Shown piece after piece: positions 43,252 to 53,069 of a stretch of DNA of 64,000 nucleotides (position 1 is the stretch's first letter; each line of letters begins with the position of its first letter). The notes under the pieces were generated by a model, which was given only the letters and a program-made list of their open reading frames with translations, made no database searches and was not told where the DNA came from. Position numbers and translations under genes: made by a program. The stretch spans positions 1 to 64,000 of the forward strand of contig JAXGGA010002334.1 in assembly GCA_038373865.1 (NCBI GenBank), read 5' to 3'. This DNA is from Uloborus plumipes (lineage: Eukaryota > Arthropoda > Arachnida > Araneae > Uloboridae).

Positions 43252-44977
43252 CACTGCAAAAAGAAGCTGTTGTTTTTGCAGTATAATACTAGCAGCAGAG
43301 GTTCCAGTTTTAAACTGTAAAAGCACGGTAATAAACTGTAAAACTAGCTATTTTACAGTTTATTACAGTAAGACTAGCTATTTTATAGTTTATAACTGTA
43401 AAACTAGCAATTTGACAGTTTATTAGGGGAGACTGTGGACGGTTGTGACACGCGGCGGTTGTGACAGTCGTCATATTAGCTAAACCATAATTAATACCTG
43501 GTTGAAGCAAAGAGAGAGAGTGTCAGCATGTTTGTCTGAATGTGTGTCAAAGCATTGCGGTAGCCATCGAGCGACATTAACGCTAGCAGAGGGGTTGGTT
43601 ACTTTTTAACAGTCAAAAGTAAGTTTTTTTGTTCGATGTCTTTTAGTAATTCCTGTTGAATGGGTACAGATAGAGAAATGAAAGTTTTCCCCCGTTTGTA
43701 GTGAACCTTAATAGTGAAATAGCAGTGGTTACTTTTTATGTAGGCTATTTTGTATTGCCATGGCGATTGCTGTTTTCAAAAGTAGTGGGTTGGGGTCGGT
43801 TGTGACAAATTGCGTGGGGGCGGTTGTGACACGAGTAAAACATGTTTTTATCATATTTGATGCTCATAATACGCTTGAAGAAGACAGAAATAGGGCAGTG
43901 TGACCTAATGAAATATAAAGAAGCTTATAAAGAGGTGAAACTTTTTTTTCTTTCGTATAGCTTTGGAAATGCAACGTTAATCGTAAGTCTTTGCTACGAA
44001 ACATTTATTCGTAAACGCGATGGAGCCGACCGGCGCAGTCACAATGAAAACAACGTGTGCGTAGGTTATATTGCTCAGAATAAAGTGCTTTTGAGCTTAC
44101 ATATGAGCTGAAAGCAGACATGAGAGTGAAATGGCTACTGAGAAATGGTTTCGTTCATTTATGAATAGAAATTTTTCACGTCTGTTCGTGTAACTCATGC
44201 AACTAGCCTTTCAAGAGTAACAAGCTTCAATAAAACAAATAAATGTGGAATCTTTCTTTAATACTTGAGAATTGTTATGAACAGACACGGCTATGACCCA
44301 CAGGATGTGCATAATGTTGCCAAAACAGACGTTACGAAATTCCAAAAACCTGATATTGTTGCAAGACTTGGTATAAGGCTACTTCAACTGAACGAGACAC
44401 ATTGTTAAGTGTTAAACTTTCCCAGATGAAGGTTATGTTGAATTACGTTTAACATTACTTGAAATTAAAAGTGATCTAGACTGTTTTGCTGCTTTTTTGA
44501 ACTTGTCATAACCGACCCCAAGCACTGTCGCAACCGCCCCTGGGGTGGGGTCGGTTGTGACATTTTTTCTTTTTTTGTTTAATTTGGTCCTGTGAGTTAA
44601 CTATATACTTAGGGAGAAAATTTTAGTATTTATAAGCAAGCAAATGTACACTTTAACATAAAAACAACTTTAAACCAGCTCACAGGCATTACTAAGGAAT
44701 CTATGGGGGAGCAAATGAAAATTGTCACAACCGTCCCCAGTCTCCCCTACTGTAAAATTAGCTATTTTACCACAATATTAGCAGTATCATACTGTAAAAA
44801 CAACAGTATAATACTAGCAGCAGAGATTCTAGTTTAAAATTGTAAAATGCACTGTAATAAAGTGTGAAACTAGTAGTTTTTGCAGTTTACTTCTGTAAAA
44901 TTAGCAATTTTAGTTTATTACTGTAAAATTGCTGTATAATTTTCTGTATTATACTGTAAAAACATCTATTTTTAGTG
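43252..44977. mobile_element. CACTGCAAAA MITE carrying a nested MITE
   Basis: TA flanks (43250-43251, 44978-44979) with ends CACTGCAAAA and CACTAAAAAT read inward. The interior is a palindromic array of ACTGTAAAACTAGC and its inverse; the segment TATAATACTAGCAGCAGAG occurs on both sides of the insertion. Without the inserted 43426-44747 the element is about 400 bp. Confidence 0.7.
43426..44747. mobile_element. TA-flanked MITE family B, nested
   Basis: TA at 43424-43425 and 44748-44749. The ends read GGGGAGACTGTGGACGG and GGGGAGACTGGGGACGG inward, continuing GTTGTGACA. The 16-bp word GGGGTCGGTTGTGACA occurs at 43792 and 44547, a variant at 43816, and inverted forms near 44506, 44526 and 44723. 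No transposase seen. The frame at 43842-44111 looks incidental. Confidence 0.85.
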
Positions 44978-45039
44978 TAGTTAATAAGGAAGAGTGCATG
45001 TACAGGACTCTAATAAATTTAAATTAACTTAAGAATATT

Positions 45040-45860
45040 TAAATTAAGAATATTCAGATATCTATTACAATATTAAGGTAGAATGTAACTAGCAGCTAAT
45101 TTCTAGGTAGCTTATTCTGTGATTTAATATTTGATCATATCAGTTGGTTTTATTATAAACCTCAACTTAAATGTAAAACATGTTTATCATATTCCAAGTA
45201 ATGCTTCGTGCTGTTTATTTACAATAAAAGAAATTGGAACTGTCTAATGTAAAAATGTGACAGAAAGCTAAAAAGGTTGCGTGAAACTAGAAATCTTAAA
45301 AGATATGGAAAACAATATAATATTGTATGCATTTATCAATGCATTCAATGTTAAAACTTTAATATGTGAACCTGCCGAAGCTTCATCCATTAGTTGGTTG
45401 AAGCTTCAGTATTCGGCGCTTCAACAAAGCTGTGCTTCGTGCCATCTCTGCCATAATGTCGATAAAATGCAAATAGCAGCTAATTTCTAGAAACATAATA
45501 TTTGATTATATCAGTTGGCTTTATTTGAAACATCAACTAAACTACAGAACATTCTTTTATATTCCAAATAATGCTCATTCTACTTATTTTAATTAAGAAA
45601 AAAAACAGAAATGTCTTCTTTTCCTGTACTACCAGTACAAAACAAAAATAAATACTTTAACTAGTGAAATTAATTTGAAATTCAGACAATTACGCTAAAA
45701 CTGCGGTGTAACACTAAGAGTATTGAAACATAAGGAGTATAGTTATAATATCGCATGCATTTATTACATGCTCAATGCTAAAACTTCAAATATGGGCAGC
45801 AGCCGAAGCTTCGGTATTCGGCGCTTCGGCCAAACAGGTGAGCACCAAAGAGGTGAACAC
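45040..45860. repeat. CGAAGCTTCGG repeat family, copies 2 and 3
   Basis: Two diverged units about 370 bp apart (near 45140 and 45510) share TTATTATAAAC-, TATTCCAAGTAATGC- and GCAGCTAATTTCTAG-like words with the copy near 41740. Each ends in a palindrome-rich AAGCTTCGGTATTCGGCGCTTC stretch. The element type is not recognised. Confidence 0.55.
45760..45765 (-). terminator. Candidate poly(A) signal of the secreted-peptide gene
   Basis: AATAAA on the minus strand, 157 bases after the stop codon at 45922-45924. Confidence 0.4.
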
Positions 45861-45921
45861 AGCAAATAAGATTTCCAATGCCCATGATTGCAAAGGATTT
45901 TACATTGATGATGCACTGGTT

Positions 45922-46167
45922 TTAGTCCATCATTAGAGCTTCGAGCTTGATAAGATGTGTGAACTGGATGCTGATTCGGGGCTTTAGATGGTTTGAGATA
46001 TTGGACTCTGGGTAGGTGAGAAAACTCTTTTTGTCTCGTACTCCTACAAATTTGGGGGAAATTTCTTTGTCCTTGATATTTTCGGATTGCATGCCCTGGA
46101 CGCCAAGATATCCGGGGTTCCGCTTCAGGAGCAAGCGTTGAAAGCTGCCCAGCAAAGGATTCCTCGA
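45922..46167 (-). CDS. Secreted-peptide gene, coding exon 2 (residues 39-119)
   Basis: Starts after CTTTTCTTTTGCAG, a strong acceptor, and ends with TAA at 45924-45922. It begins SRNPLLGSFQRLLLKR and ends in a lysine/leucine-rich tail (HLIKLEALMMD). Codon use and GC content exceed those of the flanks. A short tandem repeat lies just before its acceptor, at 46175-46330. Confidence 0.75.
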   Translation of the reverse strand, partial: SRNPLLGSFQRLLLKRNPGYLGVQGMQSENIKDKEISPKFVGVRDKKSFLTYPESNISNHLKPRISIQFTHLIKLEALMMD

Positions 46168-47130
46168 CTGCAAAAGAAAAGTAAATTATTGAGCTTTGTA
46201 TCTTTCAAGAAAAAGCACATTACTGAGCTTTGTGTATTTCAGGGAAAAGCAAAGCACATTACTGATGCATTTCCCCACAGAATATTATGCTACTACACTT
46301 GGTATTTCCCCAGGAAAAAGTACATTATCTAGCTTTATGAAATTGCTCTTATCAACTCGCACGTTTTTGATTACAGAAAAAGGTGTTATTTTATTTCTAT
46401 TTATTTTTAATAAAGCGATCAAATTATTTTCGTAGTACAAATGATATGCTTAGAGCATACATCTAATAGAGATAGCATAGAGTTATTTCCTAGCCATCAA
46501 CATAAAAAGCCTTTTGTTTGATTGTCTCGCGACAATTATAGTCAAGCCACCGAATTTCAATGGAGATAGAATGCTCTTTATCACTTTTTTGGGGCCAATT
46601 TTTGCACAACTTAAACTGAAATAACTAAAACAATAATAATCAGTTGCCGAAAATGAATTATTAAGCCAAAAAAAAGTGAAGGCCTGACACGTGACAATGA
46701 AAAAAGTGGCAGCAAATCGTAGTTTTCTTCCAAAGTTATATAAGAACCTTGTGAATCCGCTTGAAGACGATCCCAACTAGAATCGCGCGGCCAGAAAGAG
46801 TTATTCGGTCAATTAAATGAATATAGTAAAACCATTAAAGTTGACTACTCATGCAACGTTGACCGCGTTTTTCAGGTACAGAATTTACTCCATATCATAT
46901 AAATCAACCTCTATAAGTAAACCACTTGTCAGCAATAACGTAGTACGCCGCAAGTAGTCAACTTACATGGGTTTCACTGTTTCAGCCTTTAGTGAATTTG
47001 TAATGATCTCACTTACTAGAGGGAGAGGTTCGTCTTGTAAGGCGTTAAATTCAGGTGAACACGGAGAGAAGCATCCCAACATCATCAGGCCTATTGAAAA
47101 GAGCAGAGCACCCCTCATCTGAATAAGCAT
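45922..47130 (-). CDS. Putative secreted peptide precursor, 119 residues, family unknown
   Basis: Two coding exons (47130-47017 and 46167-45922) join in phase 0 across a 849-bp GT-AG intron. Residues 1-25 form a signal peptide: a short basic start (MLIQMRG), a hydrophobic core (ALLFSIGLMMLG) and a likely cleavage after CFSPCS. The rest has no cysteine and contains a dibasic KR at 53-54, KK at 84-85 and stretches NPGYLGVQG (55-63) and KFVGVRD (77-83). An upstream noncoding exon with a TATA promoter supports a real gene. The layout (noncoding exon, signal-peptide exon, product exon, dibasic sites) fits a neuropeptide or hormone precursor, but I do not recognise the family. FVGVR resembles the FxGxR core of arthropod tachykinin-related peptides, though the amidation glycine is lacking. 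Confidence 0.7.
46175..46330. repeat. Short tandem repeat next to the acceptor of coding exon 2
   Basis: About four degenerate units of 35-50 bp, each with AAAAGYACATTA and mostly ACTGAGCTTTGT or a variant, lie in the intron directly before the exon. Confidence 0.6.
46824..46979. mobile_element. Small CAGTGAAACC-type MITE in the peptide-gene intron
   Basis: The right end reads inward CAGTGAAACCCATGTAAGTT and the left TAGTAAAACCATTAAAGTT, both followed by GACTACT. It probably belongs to pogo/Tigger-like elements. The outer target site is degraded. Confidence 0.6.
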
Positions 47131-47131
47131 C
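47017..47131 (-). CDS. Secreted-peptide gene, signal-peptide exon
   Basis: The exon starts right after TCTTTTCTCCCATAG and one base precedes the ATG at 47130-47128. It ends CTA before a consensus GTAAGT donor. The acceptor immediately upstream of the ATG implies a noncoding exon upstream, which is found at 49077-49164. Confidence 0.75.
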
Positions 47132-47252
47132 CTATGGGAGAAAAGAGACAAACTGGATTCTCAACTCACCTCCTTCAGCCTGCATTTTGAAAAAGTGCGC
47201 ATTGGAAAGAATTGTTGCCGAGGGTGGATCAAAAAAGAAATTATTTCTATTA

Positions 47253-47960
47253 GGGTTGTTCAAATCAAAAAGTACCAAACGATACCGCTGGTCTAAATGC
47301 AGACTTTACTCAAATTAATCACCATAGGCATGCGCACAAAGATCCCACTGATTAACTAACCGAAGGATTCGTTTTTCTCAGAATTTCTGTGGCCGTGACG
47401 AGACCCAGTCCTTCAGTGTCCTTGAGTTTGTCGTCCACTATGAAGCGCTTTCATTTCAGATTCTTTTTCAAAGAACCAAACACACAGGAATAGCAGAGTG
47501 ACATGTCCGGGTTGTAGGGCGGATGGTCAAACTGCTCCCACTTGAACATGGCCGGTGCTGTCTCGGTAACCTTGGAGAGAAAACGGAAACTAAATTTTTT
47601 CACTGACTTGTGTGATGCAGTCTTCCCCGTACACGTTCGCCATCCAGCGTTGAATATCGACAGGTTCAACACTTTCTGACTGTCAGAAATTAGATAAAGC
47701 AGCAAGCCTCCGCTATCTCCATATTTTTCAATATGAATGCCACCCTGTCCTCACACGCACTTCCGCGTCAACTTTACGGCGCTCATTGTAAGAGCCACTG
47801 ATCTCTCCTGCGCATGCGAGCGTCTGCGCATTCTCCGATCCACACTAGATACTCAAATCGCGTCTCTAGATATCTCACTCTGTTTTCCCATAACGACATA
47901 AGAAATTTGTTAACTGTTACATTTTTATGACGTTTGGTACCTTTTCATTCGAAGACCCCT
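47253..47960 (-). pseudogene. Internally deleted mariner-like element
   Basis: The ends are inverted: GGGTTGTTCAAATCAAAAAG at the left and a diverged relative at the right, both running into TACCAAACG. On the minus strand VEPVDIQRWMANVYGEDCIT (an N-terminal helix-turn-helix block) is followed, after about 60 bp, by FDHPPYNPDMSLC and VFGSLKKNLK from the C-terminal catalytic region. The middle of the transposase, with the first two catalytic residues, is deleted. Confidence 0.75.
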
Positions 47961-47964
47961 TATA

Positions 47965-48118
47965 CAGTCGAGCCTGCTTATTAAAATATCGCTCAAAAGA
48001 ATAATATAATACATTTAATTTACCCGCTTAATATAATACATTTTCAACGTACCAAACCATTGTAATGTATTATTTTGATCCCGGATAATGGAATATCCCG
48101 CTTATTAGAATATTTTGG
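47965..48118 (+). mobile_element. Truncated pogo/Tigger-like MITE
   Basis: Starts CAGTCGAGCCTGCTTATTA after TA (47963-47964) and shares CGTACCAAACCATT and GGATAATGGAATATCCCGCT with the intact copy at 39278-39451. The right terminus is missing. It lies 4 bp from the end of the mariner remnant. Confidence 0.75.
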
Positions 48119-49074
48119 TAAGATCAGAGAAGACCTGACGCATGCGTAAATGAACGGAAGGTTTTACCTAAGAAGATCAGACAATAGGTGCAAGTATTTC
48201 TATAATAAACTGACGAAAGTGTCCCTGTTAGTTTTAAGTTGAGTTATTTTTGTAAGTACACATAAATGTGTGGGTGATTTTAAATTTTTTTTGAAAGTAC
48301 GATTTAATTTGAGTTTGATTTTCTGATCCTTGAAATAAATTAGCTGTCGCACTAGGTACATTTTAAATTTTTACAGTGGTTTGCCGCTTTTATATAAAAA
48401 TAAAGACTGCAGGTTTTCAGTCTCATTTTTATTTTGCGAAAAAGTGAAACATAGACACATTCATCACAACACATACGCTGTACATTTATTTACAAAACAA
48501 TTTAATGAGTTGTTCCAGGGCCTAATTTCCCAGTAGGCAGACTATCCATCGGCCTAAGGCGGCAAATTTTGCTTTAACCATGTTTTTTTTTTTTTTTTTT
48601 TTTGATATTCTTGAAAGAAACATACTAATATTGTTTCATTTTCGGTAGCGACATCCTTTTATTGTCACTTAATAATGTTTACATTCACATGTGTGTCATG
48701 AAAACGAAATATGTTTCAAGCGTCTCAATCTATTAGCGCAAACTGAAGACGAAACTGAACTTACTGCAACTGAAGACGAAAAGCGAGAATCTATTGTAGA
48801 AAGCCAGGCATAATTGCGTTTGGAGAGAATTCGCAACAAGAATGGAGTTTGTTTTCGGTTTTTGTAAGGTAAGGTTAAAATTATAACTTTTGCCTGATTT
48901 AATATAAAACCATAATACCCTCAGTTACACTGAAGAACAAGAATAAAAACAATAAGCTGATTTGAGACAGCGATCTATGCATTGGGCCTATTACCAATTA
49001 TAGGAAACGTTTGTTAACACTATGATTGTTCATAAGCGTTTCAAATAAGTATAAGATGAAAAACATTTTCACTC
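48119..49074. other. Intron 1 of the peptide gene, remaining part
   Basis: AT-rich, with a T-run of about 26 at 48578-48603 and a short duplicated AACTGAAGACGAAA word near 48740-48780. No coding frame. Confidence 0.45.
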
Positions 49075-49076
49075 AC

Positions 49077-49202
49077 CTTGACTTTAATTGTTCAACCCGA
49101 CGTTGACACTTTCCGTTCTGTTGCTCTGAGGGCTTCGTCTCTAAATGCGATGACTCGTGCAACTGGTCTCCTTCAGCATAGTCCTTCTACTTCATATTTA
49201 TA
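49077..49202 (-). promoter_or_regulatory. TATA promoter and noncoding exon 1 of the peptide gene
   Basis: TATAAATA lies at 49202-49195 on the minus strand. An initiator-like ACCAGTTGC gives a start near 49164. The exon runs to 49077 and ends CAAG before a consensus GTGAGT donor. Together with the acceptor at 47132 this defines a spliced leader of about 88 nt without an ATG. Confidence 0.65.
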
Positions 49203-49860
49203 CCCGTAAAAGACGTCACACGAAGAGTCCATTTCACGTAGTTATCTCATTATACAAATAACTAATGCTCCCCGACCACCCACCTCTCTATATGTGACTA
49301 AAATTTGATGGAACAAAAACTCCACCCATTCATTTAAGATATCTATATTAAGAGAACACCTCTTCAAATAGCTTTCCTCTTATAACAAGTGCAGAAAAGA
49401 AAAATGATTCTTCTATCACGTAATTATTCTTAAATAAGTTGTTTGCGTGATTTTTCGTGTTGTTAAGCAGACTATTCTCCTCGGAGACCAATATACACGA
49501 TTAATATTCTGATGGGAGTCATTATTTAGAAATTCCCCACTTTCTCTTCTGGGAAAAGCACATCAGTGATCCCTCATTTTCCTCTTGATGAGATAGGAGC
49601 AAAATGACATCTTGCTTTTAAGGACAGGTTAGCTTTCTCCTGTTTGGTATTCTTCTGTATTTTCGAAAACAATTATGAAACTGCTTCACTGGTAGAGCGG
49701 TTATTTCATTTTTTGAGACCAAAAAAAAAAAAAAAATGAAAAAGAAAAGATAATAATAAGAATAATTAATAAATAAGTAAAACCCCTTGAAATGTTTAAG
49801 TGAACGTCCCTCCACTTTTTTTGAGCAGCAACTAAGTGCTATTTATTTTCATTTTGGACT

Positions 49861-50026
49861 TCAGACGTGCTACTGTCGCTTTTTCAGATTGGCCCCTGAG
49901 TCTGCCAACGTGGCGCGTCCCAGTGCTTCACCTCTGGAACATCCACCGGCCCCCTTGCTTCTTCGGGTGGTTGCGTCCATGCCCCGGGACATAAGCACAC
50001 ACACAGCAATCGCAATTCGTCATTGA
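49861..50026. other. GC-rich exon-like island
   Basis: About 150 bp much richer in GC than the surroundings. On the plus strand a good acceptor (TGTCGCTTTTTCAG, exon from 49891) opens a frame of 45 codons to TGA at 50024-50026. On the minus strand three partly open frames exist, one reading PVDVPEVKHWDAPRW, with an AATAAA at about 49845. Neither resembles a protein I know, and strand cannot be decided. Confidence 0.35.
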
Positions 50027-52470
50027 AAGAACATGTCGAAATTCAAGTAAATTTCATTTGTTTATTTTTTCTTTCTTTCTTTCTAATAGTTTATGTTGAT
50101 TTCTGATTAATGACTTAAAAAAAAAAAAAAAAAAAAAAAAAAACTTTTACACTGAAATTGTTGACAGAATACCTGCTTCCGAATCATTTTTTTCATCCTA
50201 TTCTTATTTTTCAGTTTTAAGCAAATTAAGTTTTACTTGAATTTCGTTGCTCATTTCATGTGTTGTGATATTTATGACATGTTTAATGATAACATTGCAA
50301 AAATAAATCGTTAACCGATAATTTTTTTAATTTAAAAGGCACTTTAGCTTAAGTTTAACATTAATGATATAATAATAAAATCTAAATCTATGCTAACTCC
50401 ACAAAGCGACCATTTTTTATTTAGTCACTTATAAAGATATTTTTAATGATACTAATAATACTGACTCTTTCTATGCACTTTCCGATTTTTGCTACATCTA
50501 GAAGTAACAGTTTTAGAGCGATTTCTAACCAAGTAAAAGAGATTAAAAAATGTAATTAAAATTTTATATTATTGTATAACAATGCATTATTCTCGTAATC
50601 TATTCGGCATGTTTCATAGTCTCTGTTTGGGAGTGTATGTTACTAGTAGAAAGTATAATCGCGTATCTATTATATAACAAATTTTTTTCCATGCAATTAA
50701 TTCGTTACATAAGAAATTATGTTTGCGGTTTATGCTATTTAATTATAGCACTACGAAACATTTTATTGTTTAAAACAATGAACATATGAAGTTTTACATC
50801 TTTATAAAAAACTTTAAAATTTACATTGACGTTAAAATTGGTTTCACAAATTAAACATTAAATCCACAAGTAACGGCATTGAGCTTACTCATTATTAAAA
50901 CCAAGGCTTTCATTTTTTGAAACTTTGAGGTGAAGAATAGGACAAGTGTTACTGGGGAACAAAAAGGAAAACGGGTTTATTTTCCAAATTATTTAGTTTA
51001 GGCAACTAAAATATATTTGGTGCAAAAGTTATCTGTGTTAACTAAATTACTATATATAAAAGAAAAAGGTTTAAGGAAAAGAAAACAAAACCTGCAAACC
51101 TTTTCTGAAAAATTCAATTATTCATTTTAAAATCCAAATAATAAAACGTTATGTAAATAAAAAAACTAAACGCACATGCTTACTTGAAGTTTAATGCATA
51201 TTTTATTTAAGTTGCTGATTAATCATAAATTTGGCCACCTTTGACTATTTTTCAAACGAAGTTTCATTGCATTTTCTAGCTTGAAATTACTAAACTTTAA
51301 ACCTTGATGTTTTGTATTAAAACAAGATGTTAGAGGGTCTATTTTTAGACAAAACCATTAAATTAGAAAGAACATCGGCAATAATGGATCTCTGTAGCGG
51401 AGAGCGAAGGTAAAAGTGCAGTTTTTTAATCAAGCTCAAAATTCGTCTTGTGAACTTGGTTCTAGAATTGATATTCCGAAATTAAAACCTAGTATTATTT
51501 GTCCCTTTGATATACAGGCTGTTTTTTGAGTTGCATTTTGTAAGATTTGTTAATAATTAATTTTATAGTAAGTAAAGCTGAAAAGGAACAACTAACCTCG
51601 ACTTGGGGCAAATTGTTCCGAGATTAACAAGACGAAGAATAACGATGCTGATTTCGAATTTAATCATATTGCGGGATCAGCAACTCATTAAAAACATTAT
51701 TTGTGAAAAAAACAAAGATTGATATAAGTAAGACTTTATTTACGGCCACAACAGTATCGTTCAAATAATCAGTTGTTTTTCCCATACTTACTACGACTTT
51801 TTTCTCTTTGTTTTTGCTTTATAGCATTAATAATTTATACGTAAAGGTTCAATCGCTATTCTTTAAGTACAAATACACATAATAATTTACAGCTAATAAA
51901 TAGTAAATTGTAACACCTTAACATGGTAAAATTACATAAAATAATTAGCAGCTTTAGCAGCTAATAAGCTAAGGAAATTGTTTCCGCATTAAGTTATACG
52001 ATCCTCCTAAAGTATCAATTTTATATCAAAGTAGGAAATACATTTCGACATCTTACATGGTTTCCTCTTCGAAAATTTCACATTTAATATCTAATTATCG
52101 TAGATAAACTGAATATTTCCGGATTTACTTTGGGTGAAAGTTTACCCTCTCCACTTTCGGTCCATCACAGTAAAATATCTACTATACTTATAATATTTAT
52201 TTTTATATATAAACACACACACGCATAGCATGAATGTATATATTATACGAGAGTGTGTACTTAAAAGGCGCAGGAACTCATATCAGAAGATTGCTTTTTC
52301 GTATTTCCATTCTTGTAACCCAATTTGAAAGGCATAAAGGGTCGGGTTCCATTAAGTATTCGTGATCTCTAGCTCGGACTAACCTGATCTGGATCCATTT
52401 GGCGGTTCCCTTTGTCCGCCGAAACCTATTTTGCCCTCAGAATGGATAAAGGCGCTCTTCCTCCAGTGTC
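50027..52470. other. AT-rich spacer without recognised features
   Basis: Contains an A-run at 50117-50142 and long AT-rich tracts. No terminal repeats or coding frame seen. Confidence 0.45.
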
Positions 52471-52474
52471 TTAC

Positions 52475-52603
52475 CGAGTTAGAGCTCCCTGTATCCCTTC
52501 TCCCATAAAGTCTCAAGGAATCTATTTAGCGAAACGTCGGATGCGGCTTTTTGTTTCCAGTCTGCTTCTGAATGGCAAATATCATGGAACCAGCCTTATA
52601 AAA
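52475..52603 (-). promoter_or_regulatory. Candidate promoter and first exon of an unknown gene
   Basis: On the minus strand TATAAGG (52600-52594) is followed 31 bases later by an initiator-like TTCAGA (start near 52569). The exon would run to a donor CTCG|GTAAGA (52475/52474), with ATG at 52506-52504 opening MGEGIQGALT. The same box reads TATAAAA on the plus strand with GCAGTA 32 bases downstream, so the direction is not certain. No further exons were found. Confidence 0.4.
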
Positions 52604-53069
52604 CCCCCAGCGGAGATCCGAGAGGTGCAGTACTCCATTATTTCCTCCAGCCCCCATATTCTTCCAAACGACGGAGGAGGCAAGTGATTTTCGATATCTT
52701 TTAACATTTTGTTCAACATTCATTTTCAAAACAGGGGCCTCGCTTATCCTCTTTCAATTAGTTATCCATTCTTAAGTTCGCCTCTCTTTAACTATTTCTT
52801 CTCCAATTAGGGATTTTTTTTATTCAATTTTCTTTATGTCAAATGTAATGTTGATTTATATTTGGTATACAAGGCGGTTTAAAATTAATCGAAAAGGTGT
52901 ATTACTAAGGTATATGATAAGTAATCAGACTTAATTGAGAAAAATAGGTTAATATTCAAATTGTTTCTCTTGTTCAAATTTTAATCGTATAAACGTTTGA
53001 TTTTTCACGGCAATTATATTCGTATCAAAAATGCATCGCGTATTGCTAAAGTTTTTTATTGCTATAGAA

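Noticed and set aside
46483..46776. 97-codon minus-strand frame inside the peptide-gene intron
   Set aside because: No ATG context or splice sites that keep it in frame with the coding exons, and its composition resembles intron sequence.
47132..47170. Tiny intron with GTGAGT donor at 47168 just upstream of the signal-peptide exon
   Set aside because: The implied intron of about 38 nt is too short; the 49077-49164 exon is a better upstream partner.
52412..52687. 91-codon plus-strand frame as a gene
   Set aside because: It starts without promoter support, matches no family and overlaps the better candidate promoter and exon on the minus strand.
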